Below, piece by piece: positions 8,439 to 17,627 of a stretch of DNA of 64,000 nucleotides; positions within the stretch are counted from its first letter, which is position 1, and each line of letters begins with the position of its first letter. A program made the translations under genes and the position numbers. The stretch comes from Xanthobacter tagetidis (lineage in GTDB: Bacteria; Pseudomonadota; Alphaproteobacteria; Rhizobiales; Xanthobacteraceae): positions 62,001 through 126,000 of the forward strand of contig NZ_RCTF01000001.1 in assembly GCF_003667445.1 (NCBI RefSeq), given 5' to 3'. The notes beneath the pieces were generated by a model. It ran no database searches. It saw only the letters and a program-made list of their open reading frames with translations, and had not been told where the DNA came from.

Positions 8439-9452
8439 TCACCGCACGGTGACGTCGGCATAGACCGGCAGGTGGTCGGAGCCGAACGCCGGCCCGATGC
8501 GCGCGCCATCGGTGCCGACGCCCCCCTTCACCGCCAGCCGGTCCACCGGCGCGCCGAGCCAGCGGGGCAGTTCGCGGCCGCGGAACAGGAACACGCGGGT
8601 GGACGGCGGCCAGGGCAGCGCCTCGGTGGCAGCGAGCCCCGCCGCATCCATGAAGCGGGCGAACTGCGGCGACCAGGGCGGGGTATTCCAGTCTCCCGCC
8701 ACCACGACCCGCGTGCCCTCCGGCTCGGCGCGTACGTGCTGCGCGATCTGCGCAAACGTCGCCGCCCGCCGGTGCCAGTAGCGCAGGGTGCGCGGGCTCG
8801 GTGGATGGATGGCATAGACCACCAGCGGCGGGGCGCCCGGCGCCACCTGGATCTCGGCGCGCACCGCCACCGGCCGCCGCCGCCGCGCCTTCACCCCGCC
8901 CGGCCCGGGGTCGATGAGCGTGACGGTCATGGGCAGGCGGCTCAGCACGTCGACGGCGGCGAGGCGGCTGTCGAGGTCGGACGCCCTGTAGGGAAAGCCG
9001 TCCAGCCGATCGAGCGCCATCGGCCAGCCGAGCACGTCCTCCTGCACCACCAGGATGTCGGGGCGCACCTCGTCCACGCTGGCCCGGAACAGGGCCTTGT
9101 GGGGATTACTGTAAAGCAGGTTCGCCGACATGATGCGCACCGTGGGCGCCCCGGCTGCGGCGGGCGGGGCTGCGGGCACGGAGGAGACCGCGAGCGGCCA
9201 CAGATTGAACAGCACGATCGCGCCTGCCGCCAGGACCGCCAGCCTTCGGCGGGCGAGAAGCGCGAGCGCGAGACCGGCGAGGCTCGCGACGAACAGATGC
9301 GGGCGGAAGAAGGTGAGCAGATCCGCCGGCCAGACCCATTGCGCGAACAGCGTGCCGGCCGAGACCAGCGTCAGCAGCACCAGGACGCCGTGGACGATCA
9401 GGCCGGAAAGGCCGAGGCGCCGCACGGGCGATATGGACATGCTCACGCTCAC
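8439..9452 (-). CDS. Endonuclease/exonuclease/phosphatase (EEP) family protein with membrane anchor
   Basis: About 337 residues. The N-terminal 90 or so residues hold three hydrophobic segments (LIVHGVLVLLTLVSAG, LFVASLAGLALALLA, LAVLAAGAIVLFNLWPL). The C-terminal EEP domain follows, with SANLLYSNP, VVQEDVLGWP (catalytic Glu), AGDWNTPPWSPQF (Asp/Asn) and the terminal FGSDHLPVYADV. Such membrane-anchored EEP proteins are usually annotated as hydrolases of unknown substrate. Start is uncertain: a GTG at 9464, a GTG at 9452 five bases after GGGAG (chosen), or an ATG at 9440. It converges on the WYL/TerB-like gene, 11 bases apart. Confidence 0.8.
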   Translation of the reverse strand: MSVSMSISPVRRLGLSGLIVHGVLVLLTLVSAGTLFAQWVWPADLLTFFRPHLFVASLAGLALALLARRRLAVLAAGAIVLFNLWPLAVSSVPAAPPAAAGAPTVRIMSANLLYSNPHKALFRASVDEVRPDILVVQEDVLGWPMALDRLDGFPYRASDLDSRLAAVDVLSRLPMTVTLIDPGPGGVKARRRRPVAVRAEIQVAPGAPPLVVYAIHPPSPRTLRYWHRRAATFAQIAQHVRAEPEGTRVVVAGDWNTPPWSPQFARFMDAAGLAATEALPWPPSTRVFLFRGRELPRWLGAPVDRLAVKGGVGTDGARIGPAFGSDHLPVYADVTVR

Positions 9453-9646
9453 GCCAGCTCCCACGAATTCCGTCCGGCCACGTCACGGTCGCTGCATTGC
9501 AGCATCATGGGGCAATCTGTCTGCAATAAGGGCGAAAGCAAGCTCGAAGACGCCGAGCGGAGCTGCTCGGCGCGGGTGCCGCTGCGGCCCGGTTGCGGGG
9601 CATGGACCCGGCAGGCGGAGTGCGTCTGCCGGGCCGGGCGCTGATC

Positions 9647-10627
9647 CTACTTCTTGTAGGCGTCGATCACCGCCTTGCCGCTGTCGCCGGCCTTGGCGAG
9701 CCAGGCGTCGGTGAGGGTGGTGCCCACCTTCTCGAAGCCGGCCTTCAGCTCGGGGCTGGGCGGCGCGAGCTTCATGCCCTTGGCCGAGAGCTGGTCCATA
9801 TACTGCTTGGTCTTGGTCTCGGCGAGCGCCCAGCCGCGCTCCTCGGCAGCGGCGGCGGCCTTCAGCACCGCCTCCTGCGTGGGCTTGTCGAGGGCGTCGA
9901 AGGCGGCCTGGTTCACGAACACCACGTTCTTCGGCAGCCAGGCCTGGATGTCGTAGAAATAGGGGATGCTCTCCCAGATCTTCACGTCCGTGCCGGTGGC
10001 CGAGGAGGTGATGAGCGCGGTCACGGTGCCGGTGGCGAGCGCCTGGGCGAGTTCCGCCTGCTGCACGGTGACCGCCTGGGCGCCGACTGCCTCGCCGATG
10101 CGGGAGGTGCCGGCATTGTAGGCGCGCCACTTAGCGCCCTTGAGGTCCTCCACCTTCTCCACCGCGGTCTTGGAGAACAGGCCCTGCGGCGGCCACGGCA
10201 TGGCGTAGAGCACCTTGATGCCCTGGGAGGCGAGCTTCTTCTCGACCGCGGCGCGGGAGGCAGCCCACAGCTTCTTGGAGGCCTCGAACGAGGTGGCGAG
10301 GAACGGCACCACGTCGACGCCGAAGATCGGGTCCTCGTTCTCGTGCAGCGAGATCAGCACCTCGCCCGCCTGGGCCTGCCCGGTCTGCACCGCGCGCTTG
10401 ATCTCCGGCGCCTTGAACAGCGAGGCGTTGGGGTGGAGCGTGATGGTGAGCTTGCCGCCGCTCGCCGCCTCCACGTCCTTCGCAAACTGGGCGAGGTTCT
10501 CGGAGTGCAGGTTGTCGGCGGGATAGGCGGACGGCAGGTTCCACTTGGTCTGCGCCATGGCGGGCGCCGCAAATGCCAGGGCCCCCGCCGCGATGACCGG
10601 GCCGAGGGTGCGCATCAACAAGGACAT
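9647..10627 (-). CDS. dctP: TRAP transporter substrate-binding protein (DctP type)
   Basis: 326 residues from the ATG at 10627, which is preceded by AAGGAG. A signal peptide is evident (LGPVIAAGALAFAAPAMAQ). The mature protein has the DctP layout: WNLPSAYP at the N-terminus, the conserved LKGAKWRAYN segment carrying the ligand-binding Arg, and VVFVNQAAFDALDKPTQEAV in the C-terminal half. It is the periplasmic receptor that hands its solute to DctQM. Gene order dctQ-dctM-dctP is consistent with one operon. The ligand (a carboxylate or similar) cannot be read from sequence by eye. Confidence 0.88.
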   Translation of the reverse strand: MSLLMRTLGPVIAAGALAFAAPAMAQTKWNLPSAYPADNLHSENLAQFAKDVEAASGGKLTITLHPNASLFKAPEIKRAVQTGQAQAGEVLISLHENEDPIFGVDVVPFLATSFEASKKLWAASRAAVEKKLASQGIKVLYAMPWPPQGLFSKTAVEKVEDLKGAKWRAYNAGTSRIGEAVGAQAVTVQQAELAQALATGTVTALITSSATGTDVKIWESIPYFYDIQAWLPKNVVFVNQAAFDALDKPTQEAVLKAAAAAEERGWALAETKTKQYMDQLSAKGMKLAPPSPELKAGFEKVGTTLTDAWLAKAGDSGKAVIDAYKK

Positions 10628-10682
10628 CGAACGTCTCCTTCGGGTTGATCCAGATCCGGCGAGGCCCCGCACAGCGGGGGCC

Positions 10683-11990
10683 TCATTGTCCGTAGGCAAG
10701 CTCCGGCAGCACCATGACGATCTGCGGGAACACAGTGATGATGGCGACTGCCGCAACGAGAAGAAAGAAGAATGGCAGCGCGGCGAGCGCCACCGTGTTC
10801 GAATCCTTGCCCGACATGGTCTGCAGCACGAACAGGTTGAAGCCCACGGGCGGCGAGACCTCGGCCATCTCCACCACCAGCACCAGGAAGATGCCGAACC
10901 AGATAGGATCGAAGCCCGCGGTCTTGATCATGGGGATCACCACCGAGGTGGTCAGCACGATCATGGAAAGCCCGTCGAGCGCGGCGCCGAGCAGGATGTA
11001 CATGACGGTGAGCGCGGCGATCAGCGCGTAGGGCGACAGATGCAGGCTGTCCACCCATTGGGCCAGCGCCACCGGGATGCCGGTATAGGCCATGGAGGTG
11101 GACATGAAGGAGGCGCCCGCGAGGATCAGCATGATCATGCAGGTGAGCCGCGTCGCCCCCATCACCGAGGCCCAGAAGGCGGGCCAGGAGAGCGCGCCCT
11201 GCCACCAGGCGATGGCAAGCGAGCCGGCCACGCCCCAGGCGGCGCATTCGGTGGCGGTGGCCCAGCCGAGCAGCAGCGAGGCGAAGACGAAGATGATGAG
11301 CAGGCTGACCGGGATGAGGTTCGCCGATTCCTTCAGCTTCTCGCGCCACGGCATGGGCGGGTCGGCGGGCGGCGTCTTCGACGGGTTCAGCAGCGACCAG
11401 ACGATGATGTAGCCGGAATAGAGCGCCATCACCAGGAAGCCGGGCAGGAAGCCGGCGAGGAATACCTGGATGATGGAGACGTTCGCCGCCACCGCATAGA
11501 CCACCATGGTGATCGAGGGCGGGATGAGAATGCCGAGCGTGCCGGCGCCCGCCAGCGAGCCGAGGCTGACCTTCTCGTCATAGCCGCGCTTCTTCAATTC
11601 CGGCAGCGCGATCTTGGCGACCGTGGCGCAGGTGGCGGCCGAGGAGCCGGACACCGAGCCGAACAGGCCGCAGGCAATGACGTTCACGTGCATCAGCCGG
11701 CCCGGCAGCCAGTTGAGCCAGGGGGCGAGGCCGCGGAACATCTCGTCGGAAAGGCGGGTGCGGAACAGGATCTCGCCCATCCACACGAACAGCGGCAGGG
11801 CGGCCAGCGTCCAGGAGGCGGAATTGCCCCAGATGGTGGTGGCGAGCACCGCCCCGGCGGGGATGCCGCCGCCGACGAACTGCATGCCAACGAAGCCCAC
11901 CACCAGCAATGCGACGGCGATCCACACGCCGCCGGCGAGCAGCACGAACAGGAGGAGGAGCAGCAGGCCGGAGATCTCGATCATCTCCAT
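10683..11990 (-). CDS. dctM: TRAP transporter large permease (DctM type)
   Basis: 435 residues from the ATG at 11990; the frame stays open further upstream, but that part is arginine-rich and overlaps dctQ. It is highly hydrophobic with about 12 helices. The DctM signatures are LGILIPPSITMVVYAVAA, GSVSGSSAATCATVAK and SPPVGFNLFVLQ. It is the Na+-dependent translocation subunit in the inner membrane. The start lies four bases after the dctQ stop, so translation is coupled. Confidence 0.9.
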   Translation of the reverse strand: MEMIEISGLLLLLLFVLLAGGVWIAVALLVVGFVGMQFVGGGIPAGAVLATTIWGNSASWTLAALPLFVWMGEILFRTRLSDEMFRGLAPWLNWLPGRLMHVNVIACGLFGSVSGSSAATCATVAKIALPELKKRGYDEKVSLGSLAGAGTLGILIPPSITMVVYAVAANVSIIQVFLAGFLPGFLVMALYSGYIIVWSLLNPSKTPPADPPMPWREKLKESANLIPVSLLIIFVFASLLLGWATATECAAWGVAGSLAIAWWQGALSWPAFWASVMGATRLTCMIMLILAGASFMSTSMAYTGIPVALAQWVDSLHLSPYALIAALTVMYILLGAALDGLSMIVLTTSVVIPMIKTAGFDPIWFGIFLVLVVEMAEVSPPVGFNLFVLQTMSGKDSNTVALAALPFFFLLVAAVAIITVFPQIVMVLPELAYGQ

Positions 11991-11994
11991 GATG

Positions 11995-12540
11995 CTAGAC
12001 CCCGCTCTGCATGGCACGCTCGACCACTTCCTCGGCCGAGGCCGGCGGCGGCTTCTCGTAGCGCGGCTCACCGCCCCTGAGCGCGTGGACCAGTTCGTCG
12101 GCGAAGGCGATGGCGAGCATCACGAGGCCGACGGAATAGCCGAGCTGCGGCAGCCAGAGCGGCACGGCGACGACCCCCTGCGAGATGTCGTCGAAGCGGT
12201 AGCTGTCCCAGTTCAGGATCACCGCGTTCCAGGCGAAATAGCCCACGGTGAGCGTGCCGATGACGAGGCAGCCCAGCTCCACCACCCGCTTGGCGCGGCC
12301 CCTGAGCCGGTCGGTGACGAGGCCGACCCGGATCAGCTCGCCGGAGCGGAAGGTGTGGGCAAGGCCGAGGAAGGCGCTCGCCGCCATGGCCCAGGCGACG
12401 AAGTCGTCGCCGGAGGGAATGTTGAAGCCGACGATGCGCCCGATGGAGAGCAGCATCATCAGCACGAAGATGGAGATGAGGAACAGGCCCGCCAGCCATC
12501 CGGCGGCGAGATACAGGCCATCCAGCAGGCGGCGGATCAT
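11995..12540 (-). CDS. dctQ: TRAP transporter small permease (DctQ type)
   Basis: 181 residues from the ATG at 12540, with GGAG six bases upstream. Four hydrophobic helices with the usual DctQ features, including WAMAASAFLGLAHTFRSGELIRV in the middle. It assembles with DctM in the inner membrane. The frame stays open to 12810, but that extension is a proline pentapeptide tract encoded by a 15-bp tandem repeat. The family length (160-190) supports the shorter protein. It is the first gene of the TRAP operon. Confidence 0.85.
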   Translation of the reverse strand: MIRRLLDGLYLAAGWLAGLFLISIFVLMMLLSIGRIVGFNIPSGDDFVAWAMAASAFLGLAHTFRSGELIRVGLVTDRLRGRAKRVVELGCLVIGTLTVGYFAWNAVILNWDSYRFDDISQGVVAVPLWLPQLGYSVGLVMLAIAFADELVHALRGGEPRYEKPPPASAEEVVERAMQSGV

Positions 12541-12580
12541 GGGCGGCTCCGGCCGGCGTGCCGCGCGGGCGGGCACACGG

Positions 12581-12670
12581 GGCGAGAAAATGGGCGGCGA
12601 GAAGATGGGCGGCGGGAGATCTGGTGGGGAGAAAACGGGTGGGATGAAAATGGGGAGCAGGCAAGCGGGT
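12581..12670. repeat. 15-bp imperfect tandem repeat upstream of dctQ
   Basis: About six units in phase at 12581, 12596, 12611, 12626, 12641 and 12656, consensus GGCGAGAAAATGGGC, degrading rightwards. Because the unit is 15 bp, the - strand frame of dctQ reads as a five-residue repeat (PPIFS). It lies 41 bases upstream of the dctQ start, in the leader/promoter region. Confidence 0.8.
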
Positions 12671-12937
12671 GGCGGAAATCCGACCCGCAAGAACCGAGCG
12701 GCGCGACGATCACTCCCATGAGGTCCCCTCTCCCGTCTCGCCTGCCGCACCAATCGGGCCGCGCGCGCCACCGCAGAGTGTAGCAAATCCCGAGCCAACG
12801 CCATGGCCACCGCCGGGCTGCGGAGGCAGAGGCATGCGCCCGGTCAGCGCCCGCTTGCACCCATGGGGCCGCCGGTTCTCACAGACAAGGCGAAGCATCA
12901 GATTCGCGCATTGAGCGTGACGCCCCGAGAATGCTAC

Positions 12938-12951
12938 CCTCTAATTAGAGG
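12938..12951. promoter_or_regulatory. Perfect 14-bp palindrome, candidate operator of the autotransporter
   Basis: CCTCTAATTAGAGG, an A+T-centred perfect palindrome in otherwise G+C-rich DNA, 88 bases before the autotransporter start. Position and symmetry suggest a dimeric regulator site; no regulator can be named. Confidence 0.45.
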
Positions 12952-13039
12952 AGATGCCGCAGGCCGGCTTTATCCGTAGATTTTCCCGGCTCGGCTGGAT
13001 GGGTGGGCGAATCACCTGCGGGCGCCATGCGAGGGGGCG

Positions 13040-16000
13040 ATGGAACTGCGGTCTGGGCCGGAGGCGGGTGATCGTGCGGGCCTGGCATGGCCCAAGCCGG
13101 ATGCGGCGCGCGACTCGCCGCGCGCGCATGCGTGCCGTGCTGCCCATACGCGACTGCTGGCCTCGGTCGCCGGCGCCGCTTTGCTTCTGCCCGGTGCGCC
13201 AGCAGCCCGAGCCGCCGACGTCGTCATCGACAACGGCGACGTCGTGACCGTGCCAAGCCTCGCCGTTCCCTCTCCATGGACCGTCGGCGGCCAATTGACC
13301 GTCGGCGATACCGGCAGCGGCACGCTGAACGTCGTGGACGGCGGGACGGTCACCAGCGGCACCGTCCGCATCGGCAGCCAGGCCGGCGCGAACGGCACGG
13401 TCAAGATCAACGGCGACGGCTCGCTGCTGGACCTGTCCGCATCTACCCTCGGCGTGGGAGGTAGCGGCACAGGCACGCTGACCATCGAGGATGGCGGCAA
13501 GGCCAAGAGCGATGGCGCCGGCATCGGGCTGTCCGCAGGCTCGGTCGGGACCGCGACCGTCACCGGGACGGGCTCATCCTGGGAAATCGGCAACGGCAAC
13601 TTTTTCATCATCGGCTTCAACGACACCAGCAAGGGCACGCTGACCATCGAGGACGGCGGCACGGTCACCAGCGGCTATACCATTGTCGGCGCCGAAGCCG
13701 GCGCGAAAGGCACCGTGACTGTGACCGGCGCAGACTCGCGCTGGGAAGTCGAGAACCTCATCGCCGTCGGACTGAATGGCACCGGCAAGCTCACCATCGC
13801 CGACGGCGCCACGGTGACCGCCACCGTGGTCGGCCTCGGAGCCGAGGCTTCCGGCAACGGCACGCTCAATCTCTCCGGCACCCCAGGCGCCCGCGGCGTC
13901 CTCGCTGTCGAAGGTCTGGGCGCCGGCAACGGCACGGCGAAGATCAATTTCGATGGCGGCGTGCTGCGCGCGACCGCCGACAATGCCTATTTCCTTCTCG
14001 ACTTCACCGCCAGCGAGATCGACATCAAGGCCGGCGGCGCCTTCATCGACACGAACGGGAACAGCGTCGGCATCACCCAGGCGCTGCAGGGGGTGGGCGG
14101 CCTCACCAAGCAGGGCGCGGGCACGCTGACGCTGTCGGGCGCCACCACCTATGCCGGCGCGACGGTGATCGAGGCGGGCACGCTCGCCTTGACCGGCGCC
14201 GGCGCCATCGCCGCCTCCAGCGCGCTGACGGCGGACGGCACGTTCGACATCTCCGCCAAGAGCGCCGGCGTCTCCATCAAATCCCTGTCGGGCGCCGCGA
14301 CCGGCGCCATCAAGCTCGGCGCCAACACCCTGACGGTCACGCAGAATGCCGCCGGCACCTTTGCCGGCGTGATCTCCGGCACCGGCGGGCTGTACAAGCT
14401 CGGCAGCGAAAAGCTCAGCCTCTCCGGCATCAACACCTATTCCGGCGACACCATCATCGATACCGGAACGCTCGCGCTGTCGGGCGCCGGCTCGATCGCT
14501 TCGTCGAGCAGGGTCTCGGTCTCCGGCACGCTGGACATCTCGGACACCACCTCCGGCGCCACCATCCACTCGCTCTCGGGCTCGATCTTCGGCTCGGTCG
14601 TGCTGGGCGGGAAGAACCTGACGGTGGTGCAGGACGCGTACGGCAATTTCGGCGGCATCATTTCCGGCACCGGCGGGCTCATCAAGCAGGGCGACGACTG
14701 GCTCTCGCTCCAGGGCGTGAACACCTATACCGGCGACACCACCATCGAAACCGGCAAGCTCTCCCTGATGGCCGACGGCTCCATCGCCGCCTCGCGCTCG
14801 GTGACGGTGGACGGCGCGTTCGACATTACGGCCACCAACTCCGGAACCACGATCCACACCTTGTCCGGCGCGTCCACCGGCTCGATCTTCCTGTGGGTGA
14901 AGCCGCTCACCGTGGCGCAGGATGCGGACGGCACGTTCGCCGGCGTCATCTCCGACACCGGCGACCTCGGCCGCCTGGTGAAGCAGGGATCGGCGACGCT
15001 CACCCTCACCGGCGCGAGCACCTTCGGCGGCGGCACCACCATCTCCGCCGGCACGCTGCAGATCGGCGATGGCGGCACCACGGGATCGATCGTCGGCGAC
15101 ATCGAGAACAATGCCGCCTTGGTGTTCAACCGGTCGAACGCCGCGAGCTTCGGCGGCGTCATCTCCGGCACCGGCACGCTCGGCAAGACAGGCGCGGGCA
15201 CGCTCACCCTCACCGGCGTGAACACCTTCGGCGGCGCCACCTCCATCACGGCCGGCACGCTCGCTCTGTCGGGCGCGGGCGCCATCGCCTCGTCCAGCGC
15301 GGTGACGGTGGACGGCACGCTCGACATCTCCGCCACCGACGCCGGAGCGTCGATCAAGACCCTCTCCGGCGCCGCCACCGGCGCCGTGACGCTCGGCTCC
15401 AAGACGCTCACCGTGACGCAGAACGCCAACGCCACCTTCGCCGGCATCGTCGCCGGCGACGGCGGCCTGACGAAGCAGGGGACGGGCACCCTCGTGCTCA
15501 CCGGCGCGAACACCTTCTCCGGCCTCACCACCATCTCGGCGGGCACGCTCCAGATCGGCGACGGCGGCACCACCGGCGCGCTCGCCGGCGCGATCCAGAA
15601 CGATGCCGCCCTCGTCTTCGACCGCTCGAACACCTTTGCCGTCGCCAGCGCCCTCTCGGGCACGGGCACCACCGCGTTCCGCGGCGGCGGCACCGCGCTC
15701 CTGTCCTCGACCGGCACATATAGCGGCACGGTCACGATGGAAGACGCCAGCGTGCTGCTCCAGAACGCGGCCCTGGCCTCGGCCGGCTTCGTCGTGGCGG
15801 ACGGCGGCCTCATGGCCGGCGGCGGCAGCATCGGCGCGCTCACGGTCGGCAGCGGCGGCACCGTGGCGCCCGGCTTTTCGCCGGGCACGCTCGTCGTGAA
15901 CGGCCCGGTGACGTTCGAGGCCGGCGCGACCTACCGCGTGGACGTCACGCCGGACGGGCAGCACGACATCATCTCCGCCAGCGGCGCCGTCACCCTCTCC

Positions 16001-17329
16001 AGCGAGGCGCGGGTGGTGGTGGAGGCCGTGCCCGGCGCCTTCAAGCCCGGCACCGCCTACACCATCCTCACCACCACTGACCAGGTGAGCGGGCAGTTCG
16101 GCGGCATGGACGGCGGGGTGAGCGCCAACTACGCCTTCCTTGACCCCGGCCTCAGCTATGACGCGCAGAACGTCTATCTGACGCTGACCTATAACGGCAC
16201 CGCCTTCACCACCTTCGCGCCCACCGCCAACACCGCCGCGACCGCGCGGGCCGCCCAGGCGCTCGGGCCGGGCCACCCGGTCTATGACGGCCTGATCCAA
16301 TTGCCCGCCGGGCCGGACGTGGCGTTGGCCTTCGCCGCCCTCTCGGGCGAGGCCTATGCCTCCGCCAACACGGTGATCCAGCAGCAGTCGGTTTATGTGC
16401 GTGAGGCGGTGCTCGCCCGCCTCACGCAGGCCGTGATCGGCCCAGCGCCGACGCCGCTCGCCTACAGCAAGGCGCCCGCCGAGGCGCGCCTCGCGCCGGA
16501 CCTCGCGCCGACGCTGTGGATGCAGGGCTATGGCGGCTGGGGCAACACGTTCGCGGATGGCAATGCCGCCGCCGTCTCCAACACCATCGGCGGCTTCCTC
16601 ATGGGCGCGGACGTGGCGGTGTCCGACCAGGCCCGGGCCGGCGTGTTCGGCGGCTATGGCCGCTCGACCTTCGATGTGGACGATCGCGCCTCCTCCGGCA
16701 CCATCGACAATTACGACCTCGGCCTCTATGCCGGCGCCCGCTTCGGCGCCCTCGCCGCGCGGGGCGCGCTGGCCTATTCCTGGCACGACGTTTCGGTCGA
16801 CCGCACCGTCGCGTTCCCCGGCTTCGCGCAGGCGCTGCACGGCGGCGCCACCACCGGGAGCTTCCAGGCCTTCGGCGAGCTCGCCTGGCGCCTGACCTTG
16901 GGCGCAACCGACGTGGAGCCGTTCGCCGGCCTTGCCTATCTCGGTTTGTCGGGCGCGACCCTGCGGGAGAGCGGCGGGTCGGCGGCGCTGCGCGCCGAGA
17001 TCGCGGGCATGGACACCTTCTACACCACGCTCGGCGTGCGGGCGGCGACGTCCTGGGAGGTGGTGGGCCGGATGCTGGTGCCGAGCGTCACGGTGGGCTG
17101 GCAGCATGCCTTCGGCGACACGACGCCCACCGCCGCCATGCTGTTTGCCGGCGGGACGCTGCCGTTCCAGGTGGCGGGCGCGCCGATCGCCGAGGATACG
17201 CTGATGCTGGGCGCCGGCCTCGCCTACGCCCTCTCCGGGGCGGCGAGCCTGTCGGTGGACTATAGCGGCCAGATCGCCTCCGGCGCGGCCCAGAACGCCG
17301 TCACCGGCCGCTTTTCAATGCGCTTCTGA
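13040..17329 (+). CDS. Type V autotransporter with PATR repeats and C-terminal beta-barrel
   Basis: 1429 residues. A long signal peptide (about 58 residues, hydrophobic core LLASVAGAALLLPGAPAARA) is followed by a repetitive beta-helix passenger. Residues about 70-300 carry 'TLTIEDGG' and 'TGxGSxWE' type strands. Residues about 350-830 carry six 'autotransporter-associated beta-strand' (PATR) motifs of the form GGLTKQGAGTLTLSG...TYAG...TIxAGTL, mostly 96-99 residues apart. Residues about 1150-1429 are the outer-membrane barrel, from LWMQGYGGWGN to the terminal aromatic FSMRF. Predicted surface-exposed or secreted adhesin-like protein; the passenger shows no protease or esterase motif that I can see. 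Start chosen because GAGGGG precedes this ATG and a stop lies 60 bases upstream in frame. Confidence 0.9.
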   Translation: MELRSGPEAGDRAGLAWPKPDAARDSPRAHACRAAHTRLLASVAGAALLLPGAPAARAADVVIDNGDVVTVPSLAVPSPWTVGGQLTVGDTGSGTLNVVDGGTVTSGTVRIGSQAGANGTVKINGDGSLLDLSASTLGVGGSGTGTLTIEDGGKAKSDGAGIGLSAGSVGTATVTGTGSSWEIGNGNFFIIGFNDTSKGTLTIEDGGTVTSGYTIVGAEAGAKGTVTVTGADSRWEVENLIAVGLNGTGKLTIADGATVTATVVGLGAEASGNGTLNLSGTPGARGVLAVEGLGAGNGTAKINFDGGVLRATADNAYFLLDFTASEIDIKAGGAFIDTNGNSVGITQALQGVGGLTKQGAGTLTLSGATTYAGATVIEAGTLALTGAGAIAASSALTADGTFDISAKSAGVSIKSLSGAATGAIKLGANTLTVTQNAAGTFAGVISGTGGLYKLGSEKLSLSGINTYSGDTIIDTGTLALSGAGSIASSSRVSVSGTLDISDTTSGATIHSLSGSIFGSVVLGGKNLTVVQDAYGNFGGIISGTGGLIKQGDDWLSLQGVNTYTGDTTIETGKLSLMADGSIAASRSVTVDGAFDITATNSGTTIHTLSGASTGSIFLWVKPLTVAQDADGTFAGVISDTGDLGRLVKQGSATLTLTGASTFGGGTTISAGTLQIGDGGTTGSIVGDIENNAALVFNRSNAASFGGVISGTGTLGKTGAGTLTLTGVNTFGGATSITAGTLALSGAGAIASSSAVTVDGTLDISATDAGASIKTLSGAATGAVTLGSKTLTVTQNANATFAGIVAGDGGLTKQGTGTLVLTGANTFSGLTTISAGTLQIGDGGTTGALAGAIQNDAALVFDRSNTFAVASALSGTGTTAFRGGGTALLSSTGTYSGTVTMEDASVLLQNAALASAGFVVADGGLMAGGGSIGALTVGSGGTVAPGFSPGTLVVNGPVTFEAGATYRVDVTPDGQHDIISASGAVTLSSEARVVVEAVPGAFKPGTAYTILTTTDQVSGQFGGMDGGVSANYAFLDPGLSYDAQNVYLTLTYNGTAFTTFAPTANTAATARAAQALGPGHPVYDGLIQLPAGPDVALAFAALSGEAYASANTVIQQQSVYVREAVLARLTQAVIGPAPTPLAYSKAPAEARLAPDLAPTLWMQGYGGWGNTFADGNAAAVSNTIGGFLMGADVAVSDQARAGVFGGYGRSTFDVDDRASSGTIDNYDLGLYAGARFGALAARGALAYSWHDVSVDRTVAFPGFAQALHGGATTGSFQAFGELAWRLTLGATDVEPFAGLAYLGLSGATLRESGGSAALRAEIAGMDTFYTTLGVRAATSWEVVGRMLVPSVTVGWQHAFGDTTPTAAMLFAGGTLPFQVAGAPIAEDTLMLGAGLAYALSGAASLSVDYSGQIASGAAQNAVTGRFSMRF

Positions 17330-17390
17330 GGCAGGGACCACCGCGGACGGCCTCGCCTGCGCAGACCGGCGCAGGCGGGGCCGCGCGCCG

Positions 17391-17627
17391 TCAGACAACG
17401 GCCGGGCGGACGGGAATGCGCATGGCGGTCGCGAAGGTGGCGAACGCCTGCCAGGCGCGCCGCTTCAGTTCGGGCGCGTCGGCCGCCTCCATCACCTCGA
17501 TCAGCATGCCGGCATGGCGCGCCATCGGCAGCGAGCGCAGGAAGTCCGCCGCCTCGGCCATGCTCCGCAGAACGATGACGGTGCCGTCGCGCGTCACCTG
17601 GAGCGGCGAGAGGTCGTGGATCTGCAT
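17391..17627 (-). CDS. Small DUF982-like hypothetical protein
   Basis: 78 residues from the ATG at 17627, with GGAGG eight bases upstream. The core 'VIVLRSMAEAADFLRS ... RRAWQAFATFATAMRIPV' resembles DUF982 proteins, which are small, cytoplasmic and very common in rhizobia, with no known function. It converges on the autotransporter, 61 bases apart. Family call is by eye and moderate. Confidence 0.6.
   Translation of the reverse strand: MQIHDLSPLQVTRDGTVIVLRSMAEAADFLRSLPMARHAGMLIEVMEAADAPELKRRAWQAFATFATAMRIPVRPAVV

Larger units (their letters stand above)
12541..13039. other. Divergent intergenic region between dctQ and the autotransporter
   Basis: Nearly 500 bases. It holds the 15-bp tandem repeat (12581-12670) and a 14-bp perfect palindrome (12938-12951). 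The rest has no supportable gene. A 97-codon frame from 12954 with an adjacent purine-rich ribosome site overlaps the start of the autotransporter in another frame; it is arginine-rich and probably not a protein gene. Confidence 0.6.

Noticed and set aside
13300-15720. Repeats of about 290 bp that might suggest a repeat array or CRISPR
   Set aside because: They are in-frame PATR repeats of a beta-helix protein, diverged and coding; no spacer structure.
13574-17107. 1177-codon open frame antisense to the autotransporter
   Set aside because: Repeats mirror the autotransporter repeats and no secretion signal or domain is present; antisense shadow.
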